A stretch of 64,000 bases of DNA from NCBI GenBank assembly GCA_021234155.1, contig JAJEKV010000096.1:3781678-3845677 (forward strand), given 5' to 3'. A program made the translations under genes and the position numbers. The notes under the pieces were generated by a model, which was given only the letters and a program-made list of their open reading frames with translations, was not told the origin of the DNA and searched no databases. The stretch comes from Isoetes taiwanensis. Taxonomy: Eukaryota > Streptophyta > Lycopodiopsida > Isoetales > Isoetaceae. Positions within the stretch are counted from its first letter, which is position 1; each line of letters begins with the position of its first letter. Shown in pieces: positions 54,971 to 64,000 of this stretch.

Positions 54971-55666
54971 ATAAATAAACAACGAATAACTGTATTTGAT
55001 ACCTTTCCTTGTTCAAGAAGTTCTCATAACTCCGATGCAGATATTTGTAGATTAGAGATTGGATTGAGTCCAAACTTTCTTTGATGGATTTCTCTTTTTT
55101 TCTTCCTAAGAACCCTTTCTCTTCTATTTCCCCCATATCTCTGGCATCAACTCACAGCGTTGGATGGCATTCTCTCGCATCAACTCACGATCGTAAGATG
55201 GTGTTTCAATTTAGAAGGGAAAAGGACATAAATTTGGGTCATTGATGCAGGGAGATGCAGGGCACTATAGTCAACAATATAACCACTACGACATCTACAG
55301 GTACTGTGTTGATCTCGTTTTACGATGCTCAGGAATGTTGACAGGCCAAAACACAACAAAAACAAAAGCTTTAGACACTGCAAACTCACAAAAAATGAAG
55401 ACAGTAGAATTGAGGATGGTATTTATACAACCCCCACAACCACATGGTTGTTATTCTCAAATATGGCTCACATCGTTTTTACATCTCCACAATATAAACT
55501 GTTACCATTAATTTTTTTGGCACATTTGACTTATCCTAAGTTATGATTGCCAATCACCACTACACGACATAATTTTCTATTTCTGAAAAGAATGTTGGGC
55601 AAATATCCATGAGTCTTGATAGATGGGCATGAATGATAGGCAATATTTTTTAGATTCATTAAGGAT

Positions 55667-55820
55667 TCCATGCAATCTTGTGAATATTATTTTGCCTATG
55701 AAACTTGAAAATTTGTCAAAGAAACAAACGTCTCAATCTGACATCCATGCAATCTTGTGAATATTATTTTGCCTATGAAACTTGAAAATTTGTCAAAGAA
55801 ACAAACGTCTCAATCTGACA
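55667..55820 (+). repeat. 77-bp perfect tandem duplication
   Basis: Units 55667-55743 and 55744-55820 appear identical by eye, so the duplication is recent or an assembly effect. Confidence 0.92.
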
Positions 55821-56200
55821 ATAAGAAGTAGCATGAGTTCACATTGCCTATGTGGAAGAAGTTTGGAGTTGTAAGAAACTAACTTTTAAATCCAAATTTA
55901 TGGCACATGTAAGCTTTTATGTACAATCATTTTTCTACATTTTATTAATTGACATCATAGGGACGTAGAGGCTCAATATTATGGTACAATTGCATGCCCA
56001 TTGCAATTTCAGTTTAAAAACATAGTTTAGAATCTTCAAATATATTATGATTATGTAGAGATGTGATGACTTTACATTTGTAGTGTTTTTTGTTGTATAG
56101 AACAAATTAGGATAACCTATACAGTTTGATAGTAAAAGCTAATCATATTGTCTTCTTTGCAGACTACACAGATCGAGTAAATTACAAATGATTTCTAAAC

Positions 56201-56750
56201 ATGGATTCTTTTCTCTTCACTTCTAAGTTAGTCAATGAAGGACATCTAGATATGCTACGTAATCAGATTTCTGATGGAATTTTAGATGCTTGTTTAGAGC
56301 AAGATCCAAAAGCAGGGTTGCATGTGAAACTTGTCTAAAATCAAACGTAATAATACTATTTGGTGAGATCACAACCAAGGCTAAGATTGGTGGGAACTTC
56401 ATTAAGTCTGCTTAAGAAATTGGAGCAGGTGATCAGGGCCACATGTTTGGCTATGAAAAAGATGAAACACCAGTGTAAATGCCCTTTGAGTCATGTCGTG
56501 GGTATGAAATTAGGCATGAGGATTTCTCTCAGTGTAGAAAAGATGGACCTTGAAATGGGCGCATCCTGATGGCAAAACTTAAGCAAAAGTTCAATATGAA
56601 AATGAAAGGGCAATGATACAAATCTCATTTCCATACAACATACAACATGATGAGCATGTTACTCAGGACCAAATGGTTGCAGACATAAGAGACCACGTTT
56701 TCTCCATGGTTATACGTGATAAGTACATGGATCTTCTTGAACTTGTCTTT
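56201..56750 (+). pseudogene. S-adenosylmethionine synthase pseudogene (internally deleted)
   Basis: SAM synthase makes S-adenosylmethionine from ATP and methionine. The N-terminal start is [19 protein letters not shown], then [16 protein letters not shown], and [10 protein letters not shown] in shifted frames. A jump follows to EIGAGDQGHMFGYEKDETP (the methionine/ATP-site hexapeptide region), then PLSHVVGMKLGMRI, and finally QHDEHVTQDQMVADIRDHV with DKYMDLLELVF. The order is that of the real enzyme, but about 60-70 residues between FGEITTKA and EIGAGDQG are missing. Stops and shifts are frequent. There are no introns, but plant SAM synthase coding regions usually lack them, so retroposition is not proven. 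It lies inside a Helitron, which suggests gene-fragment capture. Confidence 0.85.
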
Positions 56751-57177
56751 CTGCTATGAGCATCACATTTTAGAATAAAAAAAGCACAACTTTAGAGGTG
56801 TAGCTAAGAATTTTACCTTGGAAATTTAGATAGATAGATAGGTAGATATAACACATTTGAGCCCAAAGCTAATTCAAAGCTCAGAATTCCTGTTGATGTT
56901 GTAAGTTCTGGAAAGAGAGCAGTTAAACTAAATTGCTTGCACAGCTAACTATTATTCCAGCTCTTACCGCAAGATAATAGGGCTTTATATGCTCTTTCGG
57001 TTGGCTTCGTAGATATCCGTTTGTTAATTGTTTGAACAAAACCATCGAAGACCTTGCTCCATAAAGATTTACAATACCTACAACATAAGAAAATCGTATC
57101 GGATCAAGTGCGGGACCTCCATTTTTTGCACTTTCTATTCACTTAGGCACCTGTTTGGGTACTAAACCTCTACCGAA

Positions 57178-57400
57178 AGCGGAATAACAAATATCAAGCT
57201 CACCTTTCGAAGCTAATCTCGCAAGAGAATGCCGGATTTGCTAGGGTTCGATGGTCCGCTAGGAGGAACAAAGACATAAATAGTAAACCTCCTGAAAGAG
57301 AATAACAAATATCAAACTCACCTTTTGAAGCTAATGTCCGCAAGAGAATGCGGATTTGCTAGGGTTCGACCGGATTTCCTCGCAATGTGCACTGTGCTCG
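57178..57400 (+). repeat. Tandem duplication of about 117 bp
   Basis: GAATAACAAATATCAAGCTC at about 57182 recurs as GAATAACAAATATCAAACTC at about 57299. Both continue into AAGAGAATGC(C)GGATTTGC and TAGGGTTCGA. A third diverged piece (GATGCGCTAGGGTTCCATGG) is near 58357. Confidence 0.75.
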
Positions 57401-57477
57401 TGCTCGCCTTCGGATGAGCGAGATAATCCCGAGGCTTTTACAGATTATACGGGTTTCCAAAATGGCAATGAGCACAT

Positions 57478-57801
57478 ATGCCGACATTACTTGCTAGAGA
57501 TCTGCGCAAGAACGAAATAATAATGGAAAAGAGGGTCTATAAACCGCATGTGCCCCGGATATACTGGCCACAAATATGTCAAGGGATGTGGGGCATCCCC
57601 GCAGAGATTGGTGCAAAGTGCGACATCGCTGCGGTTTTTATCGGCATTGCAAAGATCCTAGTGAGAATGGAAAATTTTTTGTTCAAGGAAAGACGGGGTT
57701 TTATGCATATTCCGTGTGTTCGCTTTGATAAATGGGCTTGGTTTTTGCGAGAGGACGCCAAAGACATGCTCATGTATCCGCACATGTATCCGCATCGATA
57801 G
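57478..57801 (+). CDS. Hypothetical 107-residue frame in H4
   Basis: Open frame reading MPTLLARDLRKNEIIMEKRV to YPHMYPHR, with normal composition and aromatic residues (RIYWPQICQGMWGI). A minus-strand frame over the same stretch is also open, which weakens the case. Unrecognised; possibly a captured exon. Confidence 0.2.
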   Translation: MPTLLARDLRKNEIIMEKRVYKPHVPRIYWPQICQGMWGIPAEIGAKCDIAAVFIGIAKILVRMENFLFKERRGFMHIPCVRFDKWAWFLREDAKDMLMYPHMYPHR

Positions 57802-58695
57802 CTCGTATATCGCATAGACATGCTTTTTTGTATCCGTGACATGTATCGAGAGTTTGAAAACTCGAATGTAATAGCTCCTATTATAAATACTTTGCATAGG
57901 CTTTCATCAAGTTCATATAAAGACCATGAGACAGAGGCTAAGAGTATGATAATCAAGGTCGCTCGAGTAGTGGTGTCAGGTGTACCTGAGACTCGGTTGA
58001 ATCTGTTGCACCTGCTTCATTTGGAAGAAGAGGAATAAGGGCGGTTTCAGATGGGCCTCAAACCTGGAAGTTTGTTTGAGGCCAGCCCCCCCACTATGGG
58101 TGTTCTCGTGAAGACCTCACCTTGAGGAGCTGCGGTTTAGAACCTAGAGAAGATTTAATCCATCAATATTTCTGAGCCCTCAGGTTTTGCTGGTCTGGAA
58201 TTGTCGAAGAGGCTCCTGGGAAAATCAGGTGAGGAGAAAACAGATAGAAGCAGCAATCCGGTGAAAAAAACATATAGAAGAGGCTCCTGGGTCAAAATCC
58301 AATGAAGATCTGGACATAAGCGGGAGAGATCTGGACATAAACGGGATACTGGTGCCGGATGCGCTAGGGTTCCATGGTCTGCTAGGAAGAAAAAACATAT
58401 AAACCCTAAATGATAGAGAAAATATTAGCCTTCAGATGCTATGGAGAAAATATTAGCCGTCCAGATTAGGGTTAGGGTTTGTTTCACGACATACAATAAA
58501 ACTTTATAATATAGGATGTCATAATAAATGTGCCACATTAATACCCCACACATCAGACTTCGAAATCCCCAATAGCTCTAACCAAGACATATATTCTGTT
58601 GCATTCAAAAAAAATGTATCAACTAACATCATGCTTTTGTTTTACAAGCATCCAAAATAATGTATCAATTAGCATCATGCTTTTGCTTTACAGGC

Positions 58696-58881
58696 ACCTA
58701 CAAAAAATGATACAGATGATGTGCTCCGACACATTGCTCAGCACAAGCAATCAATCGATGATTTACATAGTTCAATGACATTATTCGATGTGAACTTGGA
58801 TGAATGCACAGACATCACCCTCCCACAATTGAAGGGATTTCAAGCTATACTTTGCCAACACCTAAATGAACGAATCCAATA
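58696..58881 (+). pseudogene. Exon-like fragment near a Helitron 3' end
   Basis: After a good acceptor (TTGCTTTACAG) the frame reads APTKNDTDDVLRHIAQHKQS, IDDLHSSMTLFDVNLDECTD and ITLPQLKGFQAILCQHLNER to TAG at about 58881. The composition is protein-like and helical. Just upstream, a 45-50-bp unit containing the acceptor is duplicated (ATCATGCTTTTG(T/C)TTTACA). It looks like the last exon of a captured gene. I cannot name the family. Confidence 0.4.
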
Positions 58882-59036
58882 GCATATTCTTGGCAGCCGT
58901 TCATTTTTTTTCCTTTGTACAGAAATTACGAGAAAAGAGTAGAAATGTTAAATTAATACTGCACGATTTTCTCATTATGTTTAAAACATTTACAGGCTCC
59001 CAAATTGTGCCCAGCAACGCTGGGCACCATTACTAG

Positions 59037-60394
59037 TCTTATATTATAATGTTATACCGTAATTCTTCGATCAAGCCCTAATTTGAATGTTTGAGATCAT
59101 CTGAGTGCATCCGAAGGCCGAATGATTGGTCGTACTTTGATCTCTTAAGGGGAAAGGGTAAAGGAAAAAGGGGGGAAAGGAAAAAGGGAAGAGACAAGAG
59201 AGAATGTGAATAAGGGAAAAGGAAAAGGAAAAGGGAGAAAAGAAAAGGGAAAAGGGTGGGGATAAGAGAAGAGAAAAAGGCATGAAAAAATGAAAAGGAA
59301 AGAATAAAGAAAAGGGGAAGGGGGGGAAAAGGAAAAGGAGAAAGGGCATGAGGGAAAAGGGAAGAGATAAAGTGGTAAAGGGAAGAGGAAAGGGCACGGA
59401 AAAAAAGGAAAAGAAGGAAAGATTGAAAGAAAGGGAAAAGGAGGAGAAAAAGCATGGAAAAGGGGAAAAATAAAAATGGAAAAGAAAAGGGCATGGGAAA
59501 AAAGGGAGGGTTGAAGAAAGAGGAAAAAGGAAGGGAAAATGGCATAGGAAAAGGAAAAATGGAAAAGAAAAAGGAAAGGGAAAAGGAAAAGGAAAAGGAA
59601 AAGGAAAAGGGGAAAAGGAAAAGGAAAAGGAAAAGGAGAAGGAAAAGGAAAAAAAAAGGGAAAAGGTTGGAAAATGAGGAAAGGGAAGGAAAAAGGGAGA
59701 ACAAGAAAAGGAGGGAAGAAATAAGGGAAAGTGAGAAGAAAGAAAAAGGAAAGGAAAAGGGGAAAGGGCAAACAGCTAAAAAAAAAAAAGGGCATGAGAA
59801 AAAGAAAAAAATGTAAACAAGAAAAGGGGGGGGAAAATAAAATGAGAAAAGGGAAAGGAAAAATCAAGAAGGAAAAAGAAAAGGAAAAAAAAAAGGGGAA
59901 GAAAGTGGGAAAAGGAGGAAAATAAGAAAAGAAAAGAAAAATGGAAAGGCATGGAAAAGGGAAAAAGGAGGAAAAAGGAAAATGAAAGGAAAAAAAGGAA
60001 AAAAAAAAAGGAAAGGATCGGGAAAAGGAGGAAAAAACAAGAAAAAAAAATCCATTAGGAAAAGGGAAAAAGGGAAGGGTGGGGAAAGAGGGCATGGAAA
60101 AAGGGAAGAAGGAAACATGGGAGAAAAGGAAAAGAGAAAAAATAAAAGGGAAGGGGGAAAAAGGAAGAAAAAGGAAAAAAAAGAGAAGGAAAGGGTGGGG
60201 AAAACAAGGAAAAAATATACGTGAAAAACGGAAAGAAAAAGAAAGGGGTATAAAAAAAAGAAAAAGGGAAAAGAAAGGCGAGAGCAAAACTAAAGGAAAA
60301 AAAGAAAAGGGAAAAGTATAGATTTTTCTTACACCCAAAAACATTTATAGGTTTTTTCTTACGCCAAAGAACATTTATAGGGTACCATTACTAG
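59037..60394 (+). mobile_element. Second purine-rich Helitron-like element (H2), abutting H3
   Basis: Starts TCTTATATTATAATG directly after the CTAG of the preceding Helitron (59033-59036) and ends CATTACTAG before T at 60395. The first 130 bp and last 150 bp match H1 (14450-17360). The core 59148-60320 is almost pure A/G. The 3' hairpin is degraded. Non-autonomous. Insertion exactly at another Helitron's 3' end gives a head-to-tail array. Confidence 0.82.
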
Positions 60395-61039
60395 TATTAC
60401 TATGAGTAAATATGTGGAAAAATGCTACAAACACAATGGAATGATTTGATGCAATAGTAGTTATGATTGTATATCTTGATATTCCTTGGTTCAAGCTTGT
60501 CATTTCTATTATTAGAGGTTTAAGTTGCTGCACATTATTTGTGTATGGTCCGAATCGTATAATATTATATTGAACTCCAATTGTGGATGTGGGTTTGCAA
60601 AAGGCATTGAAAGTAGACATGTTTTGGTTATGCCATATCTATTCCATATTTTAGGGTCACCCAATATCGATGTATTTATTTATCTATCTCTAATTGCCTG
60701 CCGAGTTGACCCTCCTGGCAACTCGGGAGGCTCGTCACAGTTGGTATCAGAGCAATGTTGGATTCTTGGGTGTTGACATTGTGATCTGTGGATTGCAGAG
60801 AGATCTAGAAATGCGATCCTTAGGAGGAGGAGTAGTATTTAGAGGTTTCGTGGTTAATATAGAAGTATGTCAAGGGAGAAGTCTCCACATAAGCAACGAG
60901 AGCAATTCTTGATGATGTTGAGGTATGAATTTGTGAATAAGTTGGCATTGCATATTAATTCTATAAGTAGTTGGAAAATTGCTTCACCAAATCAATGATC
61001 GACCCATGAGGACATGGGTGAAATTTTAGAAGGGGAGAC
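60395..61039 (+). mobile_element. LTR-retroelement remnant with primer-binding site and purine tract
   Basis: TGGTATCAGAGC at 60742-60753 follows CTCGTCACA, a plausible LTR end at 60739. Only about 290 bp later, AGAAGGGGAGAC precedes TGTAATGGTCCC at 61040, a plausible 3' LTR start. No gag or pol lies between, so this is an internally deleted element or a chance pairing. The sequence before 60739 and after 61040 could not be matched as repeats in the window. Confidence 0.45.
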
Positions 61040-63432
61040 TGTAATGGTCCCAGCCACCTTATGGGTCAATATACGTATTTATGTACGTATATATATATTC
61101 ATGGCATACATGCAGCATGAGATTAGGGTTTGTCTCTATGGAGAAAGGATTGTTGCAGAGCATGAAGGCAGGGAGCAATTCTGGGCAGTTTTGGAGCCCA
61201 AAATTGGAAGCATCATATCTCGGCGACCCGAGATCCTTTTCAGGTGACTTTTCTTTTGATGGAAATATCTTCAAGTAAGCTTTCGGAATGGGTCTGATCA
61301 GGCCGAAACTCATTCGTATGATAAAGTTATGACAGAAATTGTAATGCCGAGTCAGAATTGACTGCACTATGTATGTTCTTCTGCAATTTAATTCTTGGAG
61401 CTAGACGATCTTTTGAGGCACAAACAATTGCAAGAGGTCCAGAGGTCCATGCATGAAGGAATTCTCTGGAGAAAGCTTTGAGGAGGCAAGAGCTTGGAGA
61501 CATTATGAAGGCCTTGAAGAGACTGCATCAATCTTCTTATCAGGTGGGGTTTCAGTCTATTTGAGATTTCATAGGCTGCGGATTGAGTTTAAACATGATG
61601 TAGATGATGACTTTGGGATTACAAAGTAATCAAAGGTGATTCATGATCTGGATTGAATAAGCTTTCCATAATGTCTGAGTTAATCAATTAGTTAAGCAGT
61701 GCTCCTTGAGATTTTGCGGGGTTTAATGGATTCGAGTCGAATGCTTGTGGTAAATAATGAAATCAAAACTGTAGGATTGAATCAAGAATGTGGCTTTTGT
61801 CTCAGGAAAGAGTACAGGAAATCTAGGGTTAATTCTATAGCATGAGGCAGATTTAATTGTCTGCTGTAAGTGTTAAATAGAAAGGAAAAACTCGAATCGG
61901 AGTCTAAAGACCTTATGGGAAGATTTGAGACAACTAGATCTGGCCAAAATATCATAAAGATGGGTCGAAATTACTTCTGCAAGGCTGATTTGGCTGAATT
62001 AAGCGTTTTTGGGGCATGATCAAGAGTTATATGGGAGAGTCAAAACTGTTAAAGAAGCAAGGAAACAGATCTATCGTAATTGAGTATGTAGGATCATTTT
62101 GGGCTTCGAAATGGCCGATTTGCCATTAGCTTCTTCAGATCAGCCAAATTGGTGCTAGAAAAAGGCTCTTTTCTTGGGTTACAGATTTTGCTTTTTTATC
62201 ATGTTCTATGCTTTTGTGTTCATTTTTTATTAGTATTAACTTAGTTCTTGGTCTTATAACAAAAGAAGAACTTAGAAAGGCTTGGAATAGGTGTCGAGAT
62301 ATATAACCTTGGCTTTGCAGCTTTAATCTGATGTATGAAGACAGATTGTATTTTGTGAGGCTTGGGGTTCAGTGTATCTTAATAGGAAGACGATTATGAT
62401 CAAAGGAGTTGTTTTAACTAATCAAAGGAATTGTTTTAACTAAGGAACATGAACTAATAGAGATAAATAATTATAGCTAGCTAGGATAATGACATGCTTA
62501 CTCTTGGAGATGGGGCTAGCCTAGAGATCAGATGGCAAAGGCTAAATGCAGTTACGGTCGTAAGACCTTAGGAGTTTTTAAGCCATAAGTGTTCGATTTT
62601 GGGATTCTACATAATTAGCTATGGAAAGTGGGGTTTTACTCGGAATATTAAAAACCTTAGCTAACAATGGTTAGAGATAAATAAATGATGAAACCTTGGA
62701 GATCATGAGAAGTTGGGCAGTGAGAGCTATATGAGGTATATGGGCCGTCTAGATGAGGCTATGGCGTAGAGCATTGTTATTCTAGGTGTACACTGTAAGT
62801 TTCTAAGTTGTTGCACTATATTTTATCAAAGGCATCATAGCTAATAGATTATCCTCATGGGAGAATGGTTCTGAGGTAAGGTTTGCATTGTGTGGATTGG
62901 TAGTATCTTTGTCGTAGTTACATCAATGATAGTTAGGCCTATAGCTTCCTCGAAGTGTTTGGATTGCGATCATTATCTTTGTCAATAACCTAGCTACTTC
63001 AACTTGGGAAGGTTGTATGGTCAACATTAGCAGCAGTGTAATCTAGGCACATGTATAGTCAGTTGTATTATAATTCTCTAGTCCAACATAAGAGTAGCTT
63101 TAACCTCAATTTGGAATATCAAACATTACCGTCAATATATCTTTTTGCTTCCATTTCAAGCTTTGAGGATTATATGATGTACAAAGAAGGAAAACATAAG
63201 ATTGAGCTATGACTAAATGCTTCATGCCCAAAATTCTTAACAAAAGGATGGTCTCACCTGCTTGAAAAAGCATCTAGCTGACATCAACATCTGACAATTA
63301 AAGCCTTTGCATCAAAAAGGCTTTGGACAATCGCTCCCATAGGCCTAGTGCTATACTTTATGGTGGTTGAAATCTGTCAAAGAGGATATTTCGATTAAAG
63401 TAGACATGTCAATTTTTACAAATAACAACTTG
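61040..63432. other. Possible LTR then unrecognised sequence
   Basis: The first part (TGTAATGGTCCC, with TATATATA near 61087) may be an LTR. Beyond it, I see no coding frame, TIR, repeat array or RNA gene. Confidence 0.4.
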
Positions 63433-63466
63433 CTATCCTGAATCTATAAGCAAATCATTACCTCTC

Positions 63467-63720
63467 AGCCCTTCTGCAAATTGAGAATGTGACAGTTCTG
63501 TTGGATTCGGCAATGCAAGCTTCCTTCTCGTCTGTCTAGCCAGACACCTGGAGCATGCAATTGGCAGTCTGAAGACATAAAAGGCGACAGAACCACTGTA
63601 ACAGGGTTCATCACCTCTATCTTCCCGATGTGGTTGGCAGAGCACCATCATCAAAGTCTAGATTTGCCTGCAAAGCTTTTGCTAGGTCAACATCTTGATC
63701 AACCTATGTAGTGTGACTGT
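63467..63720 (-). pseudogene. Exon-like minus-strand fragment
   Basis: Minus strand: an acceptor-like CTACATAG, then VDQDVDLAKALQANLDFDDGA (about 63703-63640), then in a shifted frame CYSGSVAFYVFRLPIACSRC and ELSHSQFAEGLRG, ending at a donor-like GAG/GTAATG near 63466. It looks like a host-gene exon broken by one frameshift, perhaps continuing beyond the window. I do not recognise the family. Confidence 0.3.
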
Positions 63721-64000
63721 TTTCCTGACAAAAGCAAAATAGATGTAGTTGAAAAACAAAAATTACGTGTAAAATGTAATATATTTCCATACAAACGAAT
63801 TCCTTGGTCTTTTGGCACTAATTAACTTCTTACAACATTTGATAATGATTTATACAACATAAGTCAAGATATCCTTCAACAATTTAGCATTGCCCATGTG
63901 ACTGCTGCAATCCTTAACAAGCAAAGCACTGGTGCATGTATCTAGACTTCAATGATGTCAAAGCTTGGAGACCTAATTTCAAATAGTACCTAATGCCTTC
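63721..64000. other. Window end, nothing recognised
   Basis: AT-rich sequence without a recognisable element; it could be intron of the minus-strand gene above. Confidence 0.4.

Larger units (their letters stand above)
54486..58516 (-). mobile_element. Minus-strand Helitron-like element (H4) with captured gene fragment
   Basis: Read on the minus strand, it starts TCCTATATTATAAAG (5' end at 58516, preceded by A) and ends GCCCAGCAACGCTGGGC, then ACCGTTACTAG (3' end at 54486, followed by T). The 3' 28 bp match the end at 59036 with one change. The interior carries an SAM synthase pseudogene, tandem duplications and no Rep/helicase. A second, degenerate 3'-end-like hairpin lies at 54943-54970. 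Confidence 0.8.
43607..59036 (+). mobile_element. Probable large Helitron (H6 5' end, H3 3' end), heavily invaded
   Basis: A Helitron-type 5' start (A at 43606, then TCTTATCC) shares ATAAAGTTTTAGTGTATGTC with the 5' end of the minus-strand Helitron ending at 58516. A matching 3' end with perfect hairpin GCCCAGC-AAC-GCTGGGC (59009-59025) and CATTACTAG lies at 59036. Treating them as one 15.4-kb element is inference: between them lie a 7.8-kb LINE, a 277-bp MITE and a 4-kb minus-strand Helitron, all nested. The host bases would be A (43606) and T (60395, after the abutting H2). No Rep/helicase gene is seen. Confidence 0.45.

Overview
The window is repeat-dominated plant nuclear DNA. It holds Ty3/gypsy chromovirus copies, a non-autonomous TR-GAG LTR element, an L1-type LINE with a poly(A) tail, Helitron-like elements, and large terminal-inverted-repeat (TIR) elements with cargo. 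Genic remnants are a histone H3-like gene, a multi-exon FCP1-like phosphatase gene and an S-adenosylmethionine synthase pseudogene. The bulk and nesting of repeats suggest a very large land-plant genome. The transposase type recalls seed-free plants such as ferns, but that is only an impression. I see no bacterial, organellar, tRNA, rRNA or CRISPR features.

Layout. 1-771: partial ORF and a frame-broken histone H3-like gene. 1049-29060: chromovirus copy A, split by two insertions. The first (1978-20587, 18.6 kb, 25-bp perfect TIRs, 4-bp AGAG duplication) interrupts an ORF upstream of gag; removing it restores that frame. It contains a TR-GAG element (2322-5352), the FCP1-like gene (minus), a family of 24-bp palindromes, a module array, a purine-rich Helitron (14450-17360) and a decayed transposase (17470-20391). 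The second (24302-28366) splits the reverse transcriptase and carries an array of 68-bp foldbacks. 29790-37495: chromovirus copy B. 37496-43592: copy C, a tandem duplicate of most of B, with a 235-bp MITE that B lacks. 43607-59036: probably one large Helitron invaded by a full-length LINE (45789-53618), a 277-bp MITE and a minus-strand Helitron (54486-58516) that carries the SAM synthase pseudogene. 59037-60394: a second purine-rich Helitron abutting the previous 3' end. 60395-64000: LTR-element remnants and mostly unrecognised sequence.

How the parts relate. The window is mainly a record of nested transposition. A and B share two ORFs between the 5' end and gag (ORF0a and ORF0b), so these belong to the chromovirus and are not chance ORFs. 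B and C share the same inactivating lesions, so B was already dead when it was duplicated. Several Helitron ends share a 5' TC(T/C)TATATTATAA-like start and a 3' GCCCAGC-loop-GCTGGGC hairpin followed by CTAG, inserted between A and T. Many broken frames and copy differences fall at CG or CAG/CTG sites. That suggests methylation-linked mutation, or base-calling error at methylated sites, so reading-frame breaks should be read with caution.
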